The notes under the pieces were generated by a model, which was not told where the DNA came from, made no database searches, and saw nothing but the letters and a program-made list of their open reading frames with translations. DNA of 64,000 nucleotides from Ensifer adhaerens (GTDB lineage: Bacteria > Pseudomonadota > Alphaproteobacteria > Rhizobiales > Rhizobiaceae), in the NCBI RefSeq assembly GCF_000697965.2, contig NZ_CP015880.1, forward strand, positions 1,984,001 to 2,048,000, read 5' to 3'. This document shows, piece by piece, positions 9,264 through 18,039 of the stretch. The translations under genes were made by a program, and so were the position numbers. Every line of letters starts with the position of its first letter. Position 1 is the first letter of the stretch.

Positions 9264-9656
9264 ATGGACTTTCGTCTCGTCGCCGGCGGCATGTTTGTCG
9301 CTCTGCTGTGCGCAATCGCCATCGTCCTGTTCGCGCCGCGAACCGAGCAATATATGAGCTATTCCAAATATGAGTGGACGATCTCCGCGTTGCGCAAGCG
9401 CCCGGGCGCGCAGCGGCAATATGTAGAGGCATGCGTATCGGAGTACCTGCCCGACCTAAAGGACAATGCGCTTGAGGGAACGCCCTATTCCAGCCGGAAA
9501 GAAATGGCGGAGGACGTCTGCCGGCGCTACTTCAAAGTGTTCATCGATGGCAGGCTGAGCTTCGCCGAGTTCAACCGCTCGATGTACGAGGAGCTTCCAT
9601 TCTCCGTGGTCGAGGAGGCTGAGCGCCGGGAGCCACGCCCTCCGCGCAGCAAGTGA
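9264..9656 (+). CDS. Hypothetical protein with N-terminal membrane anchor
   Basis: A 130-aa protein. Residues ~5-25 (LVAGGMFVALLCAIAIVLFAP) form a signal-anchor helix. The soluble part is rich in Tyr, Arg and Glu, with two Cys (EACVSEY and EDVCRRY) and a basic, proline-rich C-terminus (REPRPPRSK). Composition and codon use look genuinely coding. There is no strong Shine-Dalgarno before the ATG. No domain recognised; it probably faces the periplasm. It stands alone with about 175 bases to the convergent nucleotidyltransferase gene. Confidence 0.65.
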   Translation: MDFRLVAGGMFVALLCAIAIVLFAPRTEQYMSYSKYEWTISALRKRPGAQRQYVEACVSEYLPDLKDNALEGTPYSSRKEMAEDVCRRYFKVFIDGRLSFAEFNRSMYEELPFSVVEEAERREPRPPRSK

Positions 9657-9831
9657 AGGCCAAAGGCCTCGCCTCTGCACTCGCCGTAGCTGTTGGCTCA
9701 CCCAGAACTTGGCCGTCAGCCCTGCGGGCGCCGGCGCTCGTGTTGAAGCGTCCCGGCGGTTCCTCGCAAACAGATCATGTCCCCACCCGCGCCCAAGGCA
9801 TCGGAGGCGGCCATCCCACGAGCCGGCGCAT

Positions 9832-10632
9832 TCACTGCGCGAGAAGACCAGGACGCCGGGCATCCGGCGGCGCCGTCCGACGGTCCCCGGCAAACAACGG
9901 CCCGCCATGCGGCGCCAGTTCCAGCTCGGCAAGCCGGATCAGCTCTGCTGCCTGTCCTGCGCCCGCGTGGCGCAATGCCGTGTCGAAGCTTTCGGCAAGC
10001 GACGCGTCCGCCCGGACGAGCAACCGCGGTAGCCATTTGCCGCGCCCAGACCATCGTCCGCGGCCAAGCAGCATCAGATCGGCGAGCGGCTTCGTCAGTT
10101 CGGCGGCAATGGCGCGGATCTCGGCGGCCGGGCGTGCATCGCGCAGATCATCCACCAGATCGGTGATCTGGTAGCGTAGTCGGTCGCGTATCTCAGGCGT
10201 CAGCGGCGCCGGCCCTCGTTCCAGGCGCTGTTGCGCCCCGGCCTGAAGCGCTTCGGCACGCGCCCGCTCAGGCCCGATAGCAACGCCGCCCGCCACCATG
10301 TCCGCAAGCACCGGGCAACCGCCCGCCATATCCTGGTCGACAAACCAGTTGAGCGTCTCGAAGTCGTGCACGAAGGCCTCGATCGGAAAATCGTCGAAAT
10401 GGAAGCTTTCCCGCCAGGCGGCCGGCAGGGCCTCGTGCAGCACCACCAGGTCGATATCCGAGGTCTGCGTACCCTCGCCGCGCAGGATCGAGCCCGCGAC
10501 GATCGCAAAGATCGCCTGCGGAAAGCGTTCCGCAAGCACCGCCTCAGCCGCCATCACCGCTCTCGCCGCACGGCCTGGTGCCGCTGGCGCGTGCTTTGCC
10601 GCCTCATCGGCGGGCACACCCTCGTCGCTCAT
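9832..10632 (-). CDS. Nucleotidyltransferase-domain protein
   Basis: A 266-aa protein of the DNA polymerase beta-like nucleotidyltransferase superfamily. The hallmark AGSILRGEGTQTSDIDLVVL lies at residues ~46-65: Gly-Ser 47-48 followed by the metal-binding Asp 59 and Asp 61. An alpha-helical C-terminal region (~130-266) follows. Members add nucleotides to small molecules, proteins or RNA, and the substrate here is unknown. The start at 10632 has GGAGG six bases upstream; the longer in-frame reading runs antisense-like through the ftsZ 3' end and is rejected. It sits downstream of ftsZ on the same strand, separated by a strong 15-bp hairpin. Confidence 0.85.
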   Translation of the reverse strand: MSDEGVPADEAAKHAPAAPGRAARAVMAAEAVLAERFPQAIFAIVAGSILRGEGTQTSDIDLVVLHEALPAAWRESFHFDDFPIEAFVHDFETLNWFVDQDMAGGCPVLADMVAGGVAIGPERARAEALQAGAQQRLERGPAPLTPEIRDRLRYQITDLVDDLRDARPAAEIRAIAAELTKPLADLMLLGRGRWSGRGKWLPRLLVRADASLAESFDTALRHAGAGQAAELIRLAELELAPHGGPLFAGDRRTAPPDARRPGLLAQ

Positions 10633-10648
10633 TCGAGCCTCCAAACGC

Positions 10649-10691
10649 AAGGACCCTCCCGATATGGCGTCATCACATCGGGAGGGTCCTT
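10649..10691 (-). terminator. Stem-loop terminator after ftsZ
   Basis: A perfect 15-bp inverted repeat (AAGGACCCTCCCGAT at 10649-10663, reverse complement at 10677-10691) with a 13-base loop lies 23 bases after the ftsZ stop and 16 bases before the nucleotidyltransferase start. Only a short T-run follows, so termination may be partial. It probably separates expression of the two genes. Confidence 0.7.
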
Positions 10692-10714
10692 GAAGCAGGC
10701 GATGGATGCGAATG

Positions 10715-11755
10715 CTATTGCAGCGTGCGGGTCGGTGCAGGTTCAGCCGCCGGCTGGCCGACGGCGGCACCGGCCGGGTTGGCGGATGAGCGCGCGCCGT
10801 CGAGGCCGGTCGCAACGACGGACACGCGGAAGGTACCGTCGAGCGTACGGTCGAAGATCGAACCGACGACGATGTCGGCTTCGTCATAGACCTCTTCGCG
10901 GATGCGGGTCGCGGCTTCGTCCACCTCGAACAGCGTCATGTCCATGCCGCCGGAGATCGAGATCAGCACGCCGCGGGCGCCGCGCATCGACACTTCGTCG
11001 AGCAGCGGGTTGGCGATGGCGGCTTCGGCCGCCTTCAGCGCGCGGCCCTCGCCGGTCGCCTCGCCGGTGCCCATCATCGCCCGGCCCATGCCCTTCATGA
11101 CAGATTTCACGTCGGCGAAGTCGAGGTTGATCAGGCCTTCCTTGACGATCAGGTCGGTGATGCAGCCAACGCCCGAATAGAGCACCCGGTCGGCGATCAC
11201 GAAGGCATCGGCAAAGGTGGTCTTGGCGTCAGCGATGCGGAAGAGGTTCTGGTTGGGGATGACAATGACGGTATCGGCCGCCTCGCGCAGCCGCTCGATG
11301 CCCTGCTCGGCCGTTTCCATGCGGCGCTTGCCTTCGAAGCTGAAGGGCTTGGTGACGACGCCGACCGTAAGGATGCCGGCCTTGCGTGCCGCCGCCGCAA
11401 TTACTGGGGCCGCGCCCGTGCCGGTACCGCCGCCCATGCCGGCGGTGACGAAGCACATATGCGTGCCGCCGAGGTGATCCATGATCTCGTCGATCGATTC
11501 TTCCGCCGCCGCCCGGCCGACATCCGGCAGCGAGCCCGCGCCGAGGCCTTCGGTCACGGCGGCGCCGAGCTGGATGATGCGCGACGACTTCGACATGGCG
11601 AGCGCCTGCGCGTCGGTGTTGGCGACCACGAAATCGACGCCCTGAAGCCCTTCGTTGATCATGTTGTTGATGGCGTTGCCGCCACCGCCGCCGACCCCGA
11701 TCACGGTGATCTTCGGGCGCATTTCGGTGATCGTGGGCTTCTTGAAATCGGTCAT
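10715..11755 (-). CDS. ftsZ: Short FtsZ paralogue (FtsZ2-type)
   Basis: A 346-aa tubulin-like GTPase. It has the N-terminal [18 protein letters not shown], the tubulin signature [12 protein letters not shown] (GGGTGTG at residues 108-114) and the T7 synergy loop [11 protein letters not shown] (210-220). The C-terminal GTPase-activating domain ends around residue 315. A short linker ending PAPTRTLQ follows. The long variable linker and conserved C-terminal peptide that bind FtsA/ZipA/ZapD partners in the main FtsZ are absent. This matches the second, short FtsZ known from Sinorhizobium meliloti. It lies outside a ddlB-ftsQ-ftsA cluster. AGGAGA precedes the ATG at 11755; an upstream extension to 11851 is not credible. 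Confidence 0.93.
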   Translation of the reverse strand: MTDFKKPTITEMRPKITVIGVGGGGGNAINNMINEGLQGVDFVVANTDAQALAMSKSSRIIQLGAAVTEGLGAGSLPDVGRAAAEESIDEIMDHLGGTHMCFVTAGMGGGTGTGAAPVIAAAARKAGILTVGVVTKPFSFEGKRRMETAEQGIERLREAADTVIVIPNQNLFRIADAKTTFADAFVIADRVLYSGVGCITDLIVKEGLINLDFADVKSVMKGMGRAMMGTGEATGEGRALKAAEAAIANPLLDEVSMRGARGVLISISGGMDMTLFEVDEAATRIREEVYDEADIVVGSIFDRTLDGTFRVSVVATGLDGARSSANPAGAAVGQPAAEPAPTRTLQ

Positions 11756-12215
11756 GGCTTGTCTCCTAGAGCCAGCGCCTTGCAGGCGCCCGGCAGCGGC
11801 GAATCGGGCAGCTTGTATTTTAGGAATTGAAAAAAGCCATGGAGAAGGCAAGCAAAAAGGGCGACGCGCCTATCCACATATGAATTTTAGCGGGGGCGCA
11901 GAGGCGAGAATTCGGTCGTTGGGTTTCGTCTGCAGAATGGGGAAATCTACAAAATAATCAATGCTATGGCGCATGCCATCCCCTCACCCTGACCCTCTCC
12001 CCGCCTGCAGGGAGAGGGAACGCGGACGACGGCCGGCTCCCAGGTCGAGACCTGCCGACGGGCAACGCGGCTGCCACATTGGCCGAAGGAACGAGCGGCC
12101 GCCACGTCCCACCTTCTCCCCGCGACAACGGGGAGAAGGTGGCCGGCAGGCCGCATGAGGGGCCGATCTCGCCACCCTAAGACTGCGCGAAACCGCCCCT
12201 GCCACAGGCTGTCCC
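11756..12215. repeat. Intergenic region with two RIME-like palindromes
   Basis: The first part (11830-11960) is AT-rich and is the likely promoter region of the ftsZ paralogue. CCCTCTCCCC-N7-GGGAGAGGG at 11993-12018 and ACCTTCTCCCCG-N6-CGGGGAGAAGGT at 12111-12140 are two separate inverted repeats. The second is followed directly by GGCCGGCAGGCC (12141-12152) and ATGAGGGG, the same order as in other RIME-like copies here. The two copies face each other (CCCTCACCCTGACCC on the left, GATGAGGGG on the right). No gene is seen. Confidence 0.65.
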
Positions 12216-12824
12216 TTAGGCCTCAAAACTCGGCCGCGAACGCACCCGCTCCAGCCAGCGCTGGACGTTTTTTGCGGAAGCCGGGATTTCCATGCCGAAG
12301 ACCTCGCAGAGCCAGGCGGTGACCCCTGCGGTGATGTCGGCGATCGAGAATTCGTCGCCTGCCAGGAACGGCCTTCCATCCGAGAGCTCATCGTCGAGCC
12401 AGCCCCATTTCTGCGGCACCGCCGCCCGCTCGGTCTCGGCAAAGGCCGGAAACTGCGTCAGCCGCTCGGCAAAGAACGCGTCCGAATGCAGCGCCACATT
12501 GCCGACGGTGCCGAGGATCACCAGTTCGGCGCGCCGGTTCCACATCTCCACCTTGGCGCGGCTGACGGCGTCATGGCCGAAGAGTTGCGGCTCGCGCGTG
12601 GTCTCCTCGAGATAGCGGCAGATCGCGACGCTCTCGGTGATAACAGTGCCGTCGTCGAGTTCCAGCACCGGGATCTGACCGAGCGAATTGACCGCGAGAA
12701 ACTCCGGCGCCTTGTGCTCGCCCTTGGCGAAATCGACATCCACCATCGGCAGCGAGATCCCCTTCTCCGCCATGAAGATGCGCACGCGATACGAATTCGG
12801 TCCCATGCCCTGATAAAGCTTCAT
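12216..12824 (-). CDS. Glutathione S-transferase family protein
   Basis: A 202-aa GST. The N-terminal thioredoxin fold starts MKLYQGMGPNSYRVRIFMAE, with Ser 11 a candidate for thiolate activation, and VLELDDGTVITESVAICRYLE contains the cis-Pro strand and the E-S pair that holds glutathione. The C-terminal helical domain carries the N-capping box FSIADITAGV. The gene has an AGGAGG Shine-Dalgarno. It should conjugate glutathione to electrophiles or act in cytosolic redox chemistry. The 167-base upstream region carries a GGTTGTT-TAT-AACAACC palindrome. No regulator is adjacent, and substrate is unknown. Confidence 0.92.
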   Translation of the reverse strand: MKLYQGMGPNSYRVRIFMAEKGISLPMVDVDFAKGEHKAPEFLAVNSLGQIPVLELDDGTVITESVAICRYLEETTREPQLFGHDAVSRAKVEMWNRRAELVILGTVGNVALHSDAFFAERLTQFPAFAETERAAVPQKWGWLDDELSDGRPFLAGDEFSIADITAGVTAWLCEVFGMEIPASAKNVQRWLERVRSRPSFEA

Positions 12825-12887
12825 CTTATCCTCCTGTCGATGAGGCGACCGCCCCGTTCCTCCTCAACCGCATAAAAGCGGAACACC

Positions 12888-12904
12888 GGTTGTTTATAAC
12901 AACC
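12888..12904. promoter_or_regulatory. Palindrome upstream of GST (candidate operator)
   Basis: GGTTGTT at 12888-12894 and AACAACC at 12898-12904 flank TAT, making a perfect 7-bp dyad in an AT-rich patch 64-80 bases upstream of the GST start. A weaker AACCA/TGGTT pair follows. The spacing suits a dimeric repressor site; the regulator is not identifiable in the window. Confidence 0.4.
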
Positions 12905-12991
12905 AGTTTCATTTAACTCAATGGTTTATTTCAGTAGGCAAAAATTCTTTTTCGCGAGCGCTATCGGCTTGCCCTGCCGCTTCGCCGGTCG

Positions 12992-13789
12992 TCAGACAAG
13001 GTTTCGGGACAATAGTGTCCTATAGCGCTCGAAGGCGTCCCGCTCTCGCCGCCAGTGATCGAGATGCCCGTCCCGTTTCAGCCGCTCGGTCGCGGCCGCG
13101 CCGATCATTGCCAGCATCGCCGCCTCGTCGCCCATATGCCCGAGCACATCGGCGACCATCCCAAGCAACGCATCGTCCGAGGCAAGACCGTAGGTCGCGC
13201 ACAGCCGTTTCAGCCGCCGGCTGCCATCATCGAGATCCGCCAGCGCCGCGGCCTTCAAGTCATCGGAATGGAAGGAAAGCGGCACGGTCCAATAGGCGAG
13301 ATAGGCAAGGTCTCGCAGCCGCGGCCCGGGACCGGCGAGATCGAAGTCGATGATCCCCACCGGTTCGCCGGCCCGAAAAACGAGATTGTACGGCGCAAAA
13401 TCATTGTGGCAAATGACCTCCCATCGACGCCGATCCGGATATCTAAAGGCCCAGCGATCCGCCGCGCCGAAGTCGAATTCGGCCGTCGCGTCATGATAGG
13501 CGCGAAGCAGCCGCCCTGCGGCAATCAGCGCATCCTCGCAAAGCCAGATGTCGGAAGAGACACCGGCATCGCCTTCAACAAAGCTCAGCATCTCTCGTCC
13601 CTGGCCGTCGAGGCCCAGGAACCGCGGCGATCCCGCAAAGCCCTTTGCCTCGAGACGGAGGAGCAGCCGGTGAACGGTCGCGCTCTCAGGGCGCGTGGCG
13701 CGGCGCACCGTATCGCCCACGCGTACGACGCCGGCATTGACGTTCCCGCCCGCAAGCGGCGTTTCCTGTATCGGCGTTTCGGATGTCAT
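12992..13789 (-). CDS. Phosphotransferase of the APH/choline-kinase fold
   Basis: A 265-aa protein with the aminoglycoside-phosphotransferase catalytic signature VICHNDFAPYNLVF (H128, N129, D130, N135), the equivalent of the HGDxxxxN Brenner motif. Downstream IIDFDLAGPGPRLRDLA contains the metal-binding Asp 148/150. Kinases of this fold phosphorylate small molecules (aminoglycosides, choline, homoserine, fructosamine), and sequence alone does not give the substrate. ATG at 13789 is chosen because the protein is complete from there; a GTG at 13843 would add 18 residues. The neighbouring GST and small secreted protein give no functional clue. Confidence 0.82.
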   Translation of the reverse strand: MTSETPIQETPLAGGNVNAGVVRVGDTVRRATRPESATVHRLLLRLEAKGFAGSPRFLGLDGQGREMLSFVEGDAGVSSDIWLCEDALIAAGRLLRAYHDATAEFDFGAADRWAFRYPDRRRWEVICHNDFAPYNLVFRAGEPVGIIDFDLAGPGPRLRDLAYLAYWTVPLSFHSDDLKAAALADLDDGSRRLKRLCATYGLASDDALLGMVADVLGHMGDEAAMLAMIGAAATERLKRDGHLDHWRRERDAFERYRTLLSRNLV

Positions 13790-13940
13790 CGGACCGTTCG
13801 AGAGGCTGGAGGCGAAGCTGGCCGAGGATCGTCTTCGGATCACCCCCTGTCAACGAACCGTTCCCATCGACGGCCCGGCCGATCGCTGTCCTTGAATCTG
13901 CCGGGCGATCATGCTTGCCTCTTTCAAACAGGAGCTTGCC

Positions 13941-14237
13941 ATGTTCGCCCGATCCGCCGTCGCCTGCCTCGTCCTCGTCCTTGCCACCGGTCAGGCCACT
14001 GCCGCCCTTGCGCCGAATTTTCAGCGTGCCCGCGAACTGAACGCGGTCATCAACGCGGTCGCCGTCGCCGTTCCCAAACACCCGATCGACAAGGTCATCA
14101 GCCAGGGCCGCGACCGTTATGCCGTCGTCGCCGGCAAATGCACGGTGATCGCAAGGATCGTCGGCCTGCCGGCAAAGCCGGGCGTTGTCGGCCCGCGCCA
14201 GTTCGAGGTCGAACTCGACAAACCCGATTGCGACTGA
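13941..14237 (+). CDS. Small secreted hypothetical protein (98 aa)
   Basis: An ORF with a CAGGAG Shine-Dalgarno seven bases before the ATG at 13941. The N-terminus (MFARSAVACLVLVLATGQATA) is a signal peptide with a predicted cleavage near residue 21. The mature ~77 residues contain two cysteines (GKCTVI and PDCD) likely to pair in the periplasm. They also carry a beta-rich pattern ending QFEVELDKPDCD. An upstream in-frame ATG at 13911 lacks an RBS. No family is recognised. It converges on the ABC operon with only 12 bases between stops. Confidence 0.7.
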   Translation: MFARSAVACLVLVLATGQATAALAPNFQRARELNAVINAVAVAVPKHPIDKVISQGRDRYAVVAGKCTVIARIVGLPAKPGVVGPRQFEVELDKPDCD

Positions 14238-14249
14238 CGCCAACCCGAC

Positions 14250-15290
14250 CTAGAGCCGCCACCCCTGGCTCATCACGAAGCGCGCCGTGTCTCCCGGCAT
14301 GATCGCCCTGTCGCCATAGGCCTTCAATGACTGACCGTCCGGCAAAGCCAAGGTCAGGGCAAAACGCTCGCCTTCGAACACGCATGAGACGACGCGGAGC
14401 GCCATGCCCTCGCCGTCGTGGCGCACATGTTCCGGGCGCACGAGGACGTCGCGCACGGCGCCATCGCCCGCGCCTTCCATGCGGACGCCGGCAAGCGCTG
14501 ACCGCAGCAGCGACCATTCGAGCGCCCGTGGCGCGCCCTCCGGCACGGCGAGCTTGAGCACCGAGCCGCGGCCGATCAGGCCGCCGACGACGGCGCCTTC
14601 GGGTCTTGCGTAGATCTCGGCCGGCGGCGCCATCTGCATCAGCCGCCCCTCGGACATGACGGCGACATCGGTTGCGAGCGCCATGGCTTCCGCCTGGTCG
14701 TGCGTCACATAGATCATCGTCGCGCCCGAGCGCTCGTGGAAGATGCGGAAGGTCTCCTCCATCGACTTGCGTAAGTGCTGGTCGAGATTGGCGAGCGGCT
14801 CGTCGAGCAGCACGACATCCGGTGAGGTCACCAGGCAGCGGGCCAGCGCCACGCGCTGACGCTGGCCGCCGGAAAGGGCTGCCGGCCGGCGGTCGGCATA
14901 GTCGGTGAGCTTCACCAGCGCCAGAGCATCGGCGACGCTCCTTTGCCACGCCGAGCCCGAAATGCCGCGGACCTTCAGCGGATAGCCGACATTTTCGGCC
15001 ACCGTCATATGCGGCCAGAGCGCATAGGACTGGAACACCATCGCCATGTTGCGCCGCTCCGGCGGCAGCGCCCGTGCAGCATCCGAAAGCCGTCTTTCGC
15101 CAAAATCGATCGATCCATCGCTGGGCTGCTCGAAGCCGGCGATCATGCGCAGCACCGTCGTCTTGCCGCAGCCGGAAGGCCCGAGCAGCGCCAGGAAGCC
15201 GCCTTCCCGCACGGTCAGCGACACATCGGAAACCGCCGGCCGGCCGCCGCCGAAATGCTTGGTGACGTGATTGAGGATCAGTTGCGCCAC
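14250..15290 (-). CDS. ABC importer ATP-binding protein (ferric/FbpC-like, CUT-type)
   Basis: A 346-aa ATPase that energises the importer encoded by the two upstream genes. It has Walker A GPSGCGKTT (~residues 37-45), the Q-loop in MVFQSYALWPHMT, signature LSGGQRQRVALARC, Walker B VVLLDEPLANLD and the switch His in YVTHDQAEAMALA. A C-terminal TOBE-like region (residues ~240-346) is present, as in FbpC/PotA/MalK-type ATPases. Its start overlaps the end of the permease gene by 13 bases, indicating translational coupling. It is the last gene of the binding protein-permease-ATPase operon. Transported solute is uncertain (see the binding protein). Confidence 0.93.
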   Translation of the reverse strand: MAQLILNHVTKHFGGGRPAVSDVSLTVREGGFLALLGPSGCGKTTVLRMIAGFEQPSDGSIDFGERRLSDAARALPPERRNMAMVFQSYALWPHMTVAENVGYPLKVRGISGSAWQRSVADALALVKLTDYADRRPAALSGGQRQRVALARCLVTSPDVVLLDEPLANLDQHLRKSMEETFRIFHERSGATMIYVTHDQAEAMALATDVAVMSEGRLMQMAPPAEIYARPEGAVVGGLIGRGSVLKLAVPEGAPRALEWSLLRSALAGVRMEGAGDGAVRDVLVRPEHVRHDGEGMALRVVSCVFEGERFALTLALPDGQSLKAYGDRAIMPGDTARFVMSQGWRL

Positions 15291-17050
15291 GGCAGCACGC
15301 CTTCCGGGAGATAGTTTGCGAGAGCCTCGAGCGCGGCCATCAGCATGACGACCATGACGACCACGAGCACGGAAAGGGCTGCGGCCAGGTCCGACGAGCC
15401 GCTGTCGTCGAGATTGAAGATGGCGACGCCGAGTGTCTGGGTGCCGGCCGACCAGAGCAGCGCCGAGACCGTCAGCTCATTGGCGGCAATCAGGAAGACG
15501 AGGATGATCGCCGCACCCGCGGCCGGCGCTACCAAGGGCAGGATCACGTCGGACATCCGCCTGAAGAAGCCAGCACCGGCGAGACGCGCCGCCTCTTCCA
15601 GCGATGGGTCCATCTGCAGGAAAGCACTCATCACCGGCTTGAGGCTGACGGCGAGGAACGAGGAGAAGTAGGCAACCAGGATGATCCAGATGGTGCCATA
15701 GAGCGAGACCTTGAGGATCGGCAGAGGTGCGGCAAAGGTAAGGATGAAGGCGACGGCCAACACGATGCCCGGCAGCGCATAGGGGATCTCGATGAGGATG
15801 CCGAGCGTATTGGCAAGCCACCCTTTGCGTCGCGTCATGAGATAGGCTGATGGCACCGAGACGGCGAGCAGGCCGAATGCGGCCGTTGCTGCAAGGAACA
15901 TCGAATTGCCAAGCGCCTTCAGCGTCATCGACTGGCGGAAGAGAATTTCTTCGTAAGCGCGCAGCGACACCGTCTGAAGGTTAAGCGGCACGCCATAGGC
16001 CGGCACCAGCGAGCTCGCGACAAGAGCGGCGAGCGGTGCGACCAGCACGAGAAGCAAGATCGCCACGAGGACCAGCTCGACGACCGGGCGGAAGCGGCCG
16101 AGCGAAAAGGCGGCATTCGCCCCGGAAAGGCCGATGATGCGGTAATCCCTGCCGACAAGCGCCTTCTGCTGCAGGATCAGCCCGGCAGCCGCGATCATGG
16201 CGATGAGGCTGGAGAGCAGCGCGATCTCGCCGAAGGTGCCGGCGCCGAAGCTGGCGAGCCGCGTATAGATCAGGGTCGGCAGCACCTCGATGCCCGCGGG
16301 AATGCCGAGGATCGCCGGAATGCCAAAATTGCCGACGTCGGAGACGAAGGCGATCGCCGCACCGGCAATCAGTCCCGGCAACGACAGCGGCGCGACGATG
16401 TCGCGAAAGACACGGAATGGCGTGGCCCCGGCAAGCCGTGCCGCCTCCACCCCGTCGCGCGGCGTTGCGGAAAGCCCGGCTTTCAGCGCCAGGAAAACCA
16501 GCGGCGCATGCTGGACGCCGAGAAGCAGCGAAATGCCTGCCAGCGAATAGAGCGGCTGCGGGCTGCCGAGCGGCGGCGCGATCCCGAGCGTCTTTAACAG
16601 CGGGCTCGCCGGCCCGGTCATCTCCACCCAGGCAAGCGCCGTCACCTGCGGCGGGATCATCATCGGCAGCATGAAGGCAAAGCTGAGCGCAAGCTTGCCG
16701 CGCACATCCGTCAGCGCCACCGAGAAGGCGAAGAGCGCGCCGATGACAACGGAGACGACCATGCCGCCGGTCGCGGTTATCAGCGTGTTGCGGAGGGCGG
16801 CAAAGGTTGCAGGTTCCGTCAGCACGCCAATCGACCGGCCCGAAATAAGCCCGGCAAAGCCGGCCTTCGCCAGGCTGAAGAGCGGCAGCAGGCAGAGGAG
16901 AAACAGGCAGGCGAGAACGAAGGGCACCAGCCAGCGCGGCTCGGCGGCGGGGCTCGCCCCTGCCCGCACCTTGGGCGCGCCCATCGTCCGGCCGTGAAAG
17001 GAAAGGCGCAGCCAGCGGGGCCGGCTGCGCGCATCGTTGCGTTCAAGCAT
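15278..17050 (-). CDS. ABC importer permease, fused two-domain (FbpB-like)
   Basis: A 590-aa inner-membrane protein containing two copies of the binding-protein-dependent transport permease domain, about 11-12 helices in total. The first EAA-type coupling loop is EAARLAGATPFRVFRDIVAPLSLPGLIAG and the second EEAARLAGAGFFRRMSDVILPLVAP. This fused layout is typical of ferric-ion (FbpB/SfuB) and some phosphonate or thiamine importers. One polypeptide supplies both halves of the translocation pore. It starts eight bases after the binding-protein gene ends and overlaps the ATPase gene by 13 bases. The N-terminal ~35 residues before the first helix are basic. Confidence 0.93.
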   Translation of the reverse strand: MLERNDARSRPRWLRLSFHGRTMGAPKVRAGASPAAEPRWLVPFVLACLFLLCLLPLFSLAKAGFAGLISGRSIGVLTEPATFAALRNTLITATGGMVVSVVIGALFAFSVALTDVRGKLALSFAFMLPMMIPPQVTALAWVEMTGPASPLLKTLGIAPPLGSPQPLYSLAGISLLLGVQHAPLVFLALKAGLSATPRDGVEAARLAGATPFRVFRDIVAPLSLPGLIAGAAIAFVSDVGNFGIPAILGIPAGIEVLPTLIYTRLASFGAGTFGEIALLSSLIAMIAAAGLILQQKALVGRDYRIIGLSGANAAFSLGRFRPVVELVLVAILLLVLVAPLAALVASSLVPAYGVPLNLQTVSLRAYEEILFRQSMTLKALGNSMFLAATAAFGLLAVSVPSAYLMTRRKGWLANTLGILIEIPYALPGIVLAVAFILTFAAPLPILKVSLYGTIWIILVAYFSSFLAVSLKPVMSAFLQMDPSLEEAARLAGAGFFRRMSDVILPLVAPAAGAAIILVFLIAANELTVSALLWSAGTQTLGVAIFNLDDSGSSDLAAALSVLVVVMVVMLMAALEALANYLPEGVLPWRN

Positions 17051-17058
17051 TCCCGGGA

Positions 17059-18039
17059 TCAGTTCGTGCCGAAGATGCCGGAGAAGGTTTTGAGATCCGC
17101 GTCGGAGTTCTTCACGGCCTCGGCCGCATTGACCGGCAGCACCTTGATCGTCTCGCGGGCCGGATAGCCCGCAGGCAGCGCCACGCCGTTGCGGGCCGGG
17201 ATATAGCCCATCTTCACCGCCGCCTTCTGGCCTTCCTCGGACAGCAGGAAGTCGACGAACTTCTTCGCCGCCTCGACGTTCTTGGCGGTCTTCAGGATGC
17301 CGACGGGCTCGGTCACGGCAGACACGCCCTCGGCCGGGAAGACGAATTCCACCGGCGCGCCCTTGGCCTTCTCGCGGATCGCCATGAAATCGACGAGCAT
17401 GCCATAGGCCTTCTCGCCGGTCGCAACCGCCTTCAAGACGCCGCCATTGCCGCCGGCAGCCGTAGCACCGTTCTCCGCGAGCGCCTTGTAATAGTCCCAG
17501 CCGAGGCCATCAATGCCAGTCAGGGTCTGAGCGTGAATGAGAGCCGCACCCGAGGTCAGCGGGCTCGGCATGGTGACGAGGCCCTTGGCCTCCGGCTTGC
17601 TGAGATCCTGCCAGCCCTCAGGCTTCATGGCGGCGGAGGTGTTATAGACGATGCCGGTCGTGATCATCTTGGTGGAGTAATAGGCGCCGTCCGCATCATA
17701 GAGTGCCGCGTCGTAGCTTGCCGCTTCCGGCGACTTGTAGTCGGCGAGATGGCCTGCTTCCTTCAGCCGCTGCATGGTCACGGTGTCGGCGATGAGCAGC
17801 ACGTCGGCCACCGGATTGCCGGCCTCGATCTCTGCCATCAGCTTGGCCATGATCTTGGTCGTGCCCTCGCGCACCCATTCCACCTCGATGCCGGGATTGG
17901 CGGCCTGGAACGCGTCGACCGTCGCCTGCGCATCCTCGTTCGGCTGGCTGGTATAGAGCACCAGGCTCTCGGCATAGGCCGCGGTCGAAAGCAGGCCTGC
18001 GACAACAGCGCCGGCAAGGACGGAGACAAACGATTTCAT
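17059..18039 (-). CDS. ABC importer periplasmic binding protein (AfuA/FbpA-like)
   Basis: A 326-aa periplasmic solute-binding protein with a signal peptide (cleavage after TAAYA, about residue 23). The mature start SLVLYTSQPNEDAQATVDAFQAANPGIEVEWVREGTTKIMAKL is the fold signature of ferric-iron class binding proteins. The paired tyrosines that co-ordinate Fe(III) in Neisseria/Haemophilus FbpA are not evident at the corresponding place (GNGGVLKAVATGEKAYGML). Iron is therefore only one option; phosphonates, sugar phosphates or polyamines are others. It is the first gene of a three-gene operon and is probably expressed at the highest level. No Fur/RirA-type box is obvious upstream. Confidence 0.88.
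   Translation of the reverse strand: MKSFVSVLAGAVVAGLLSTAAYAESLVLYTSQPNEDAQATVDAFQAANPGIEVEWVREGTTKIMAKLMAEIEAGNPVADVLLIADTVTMQRLKEAGHLADYKSPEAASYDAALYDADGAYYSTKMITTGIVYNTSAAMKPEGWQDLSKPEAKGLVTMPSPLTSGAALIHAQTLTGIDGLGWDYYKALAENGATAAGGNGGVLKAVATGEKAYGMLVDFMAIREKAKGAPVEFVFPAEGVSAVTEPVGILKTAKNVEAAKKFVDFLLSEEGQKAAVKMGYIPARNGVALPAGYPARETIKVLPVNAAEAVKNSDADLKTFSGIFGTN

Noticed and set aside
13055..14302. Plus-strand 415-codon ORF
   Set aside because: Antisense to the APH-like kinase; later part overlaps the small secreted protein in a different frame.
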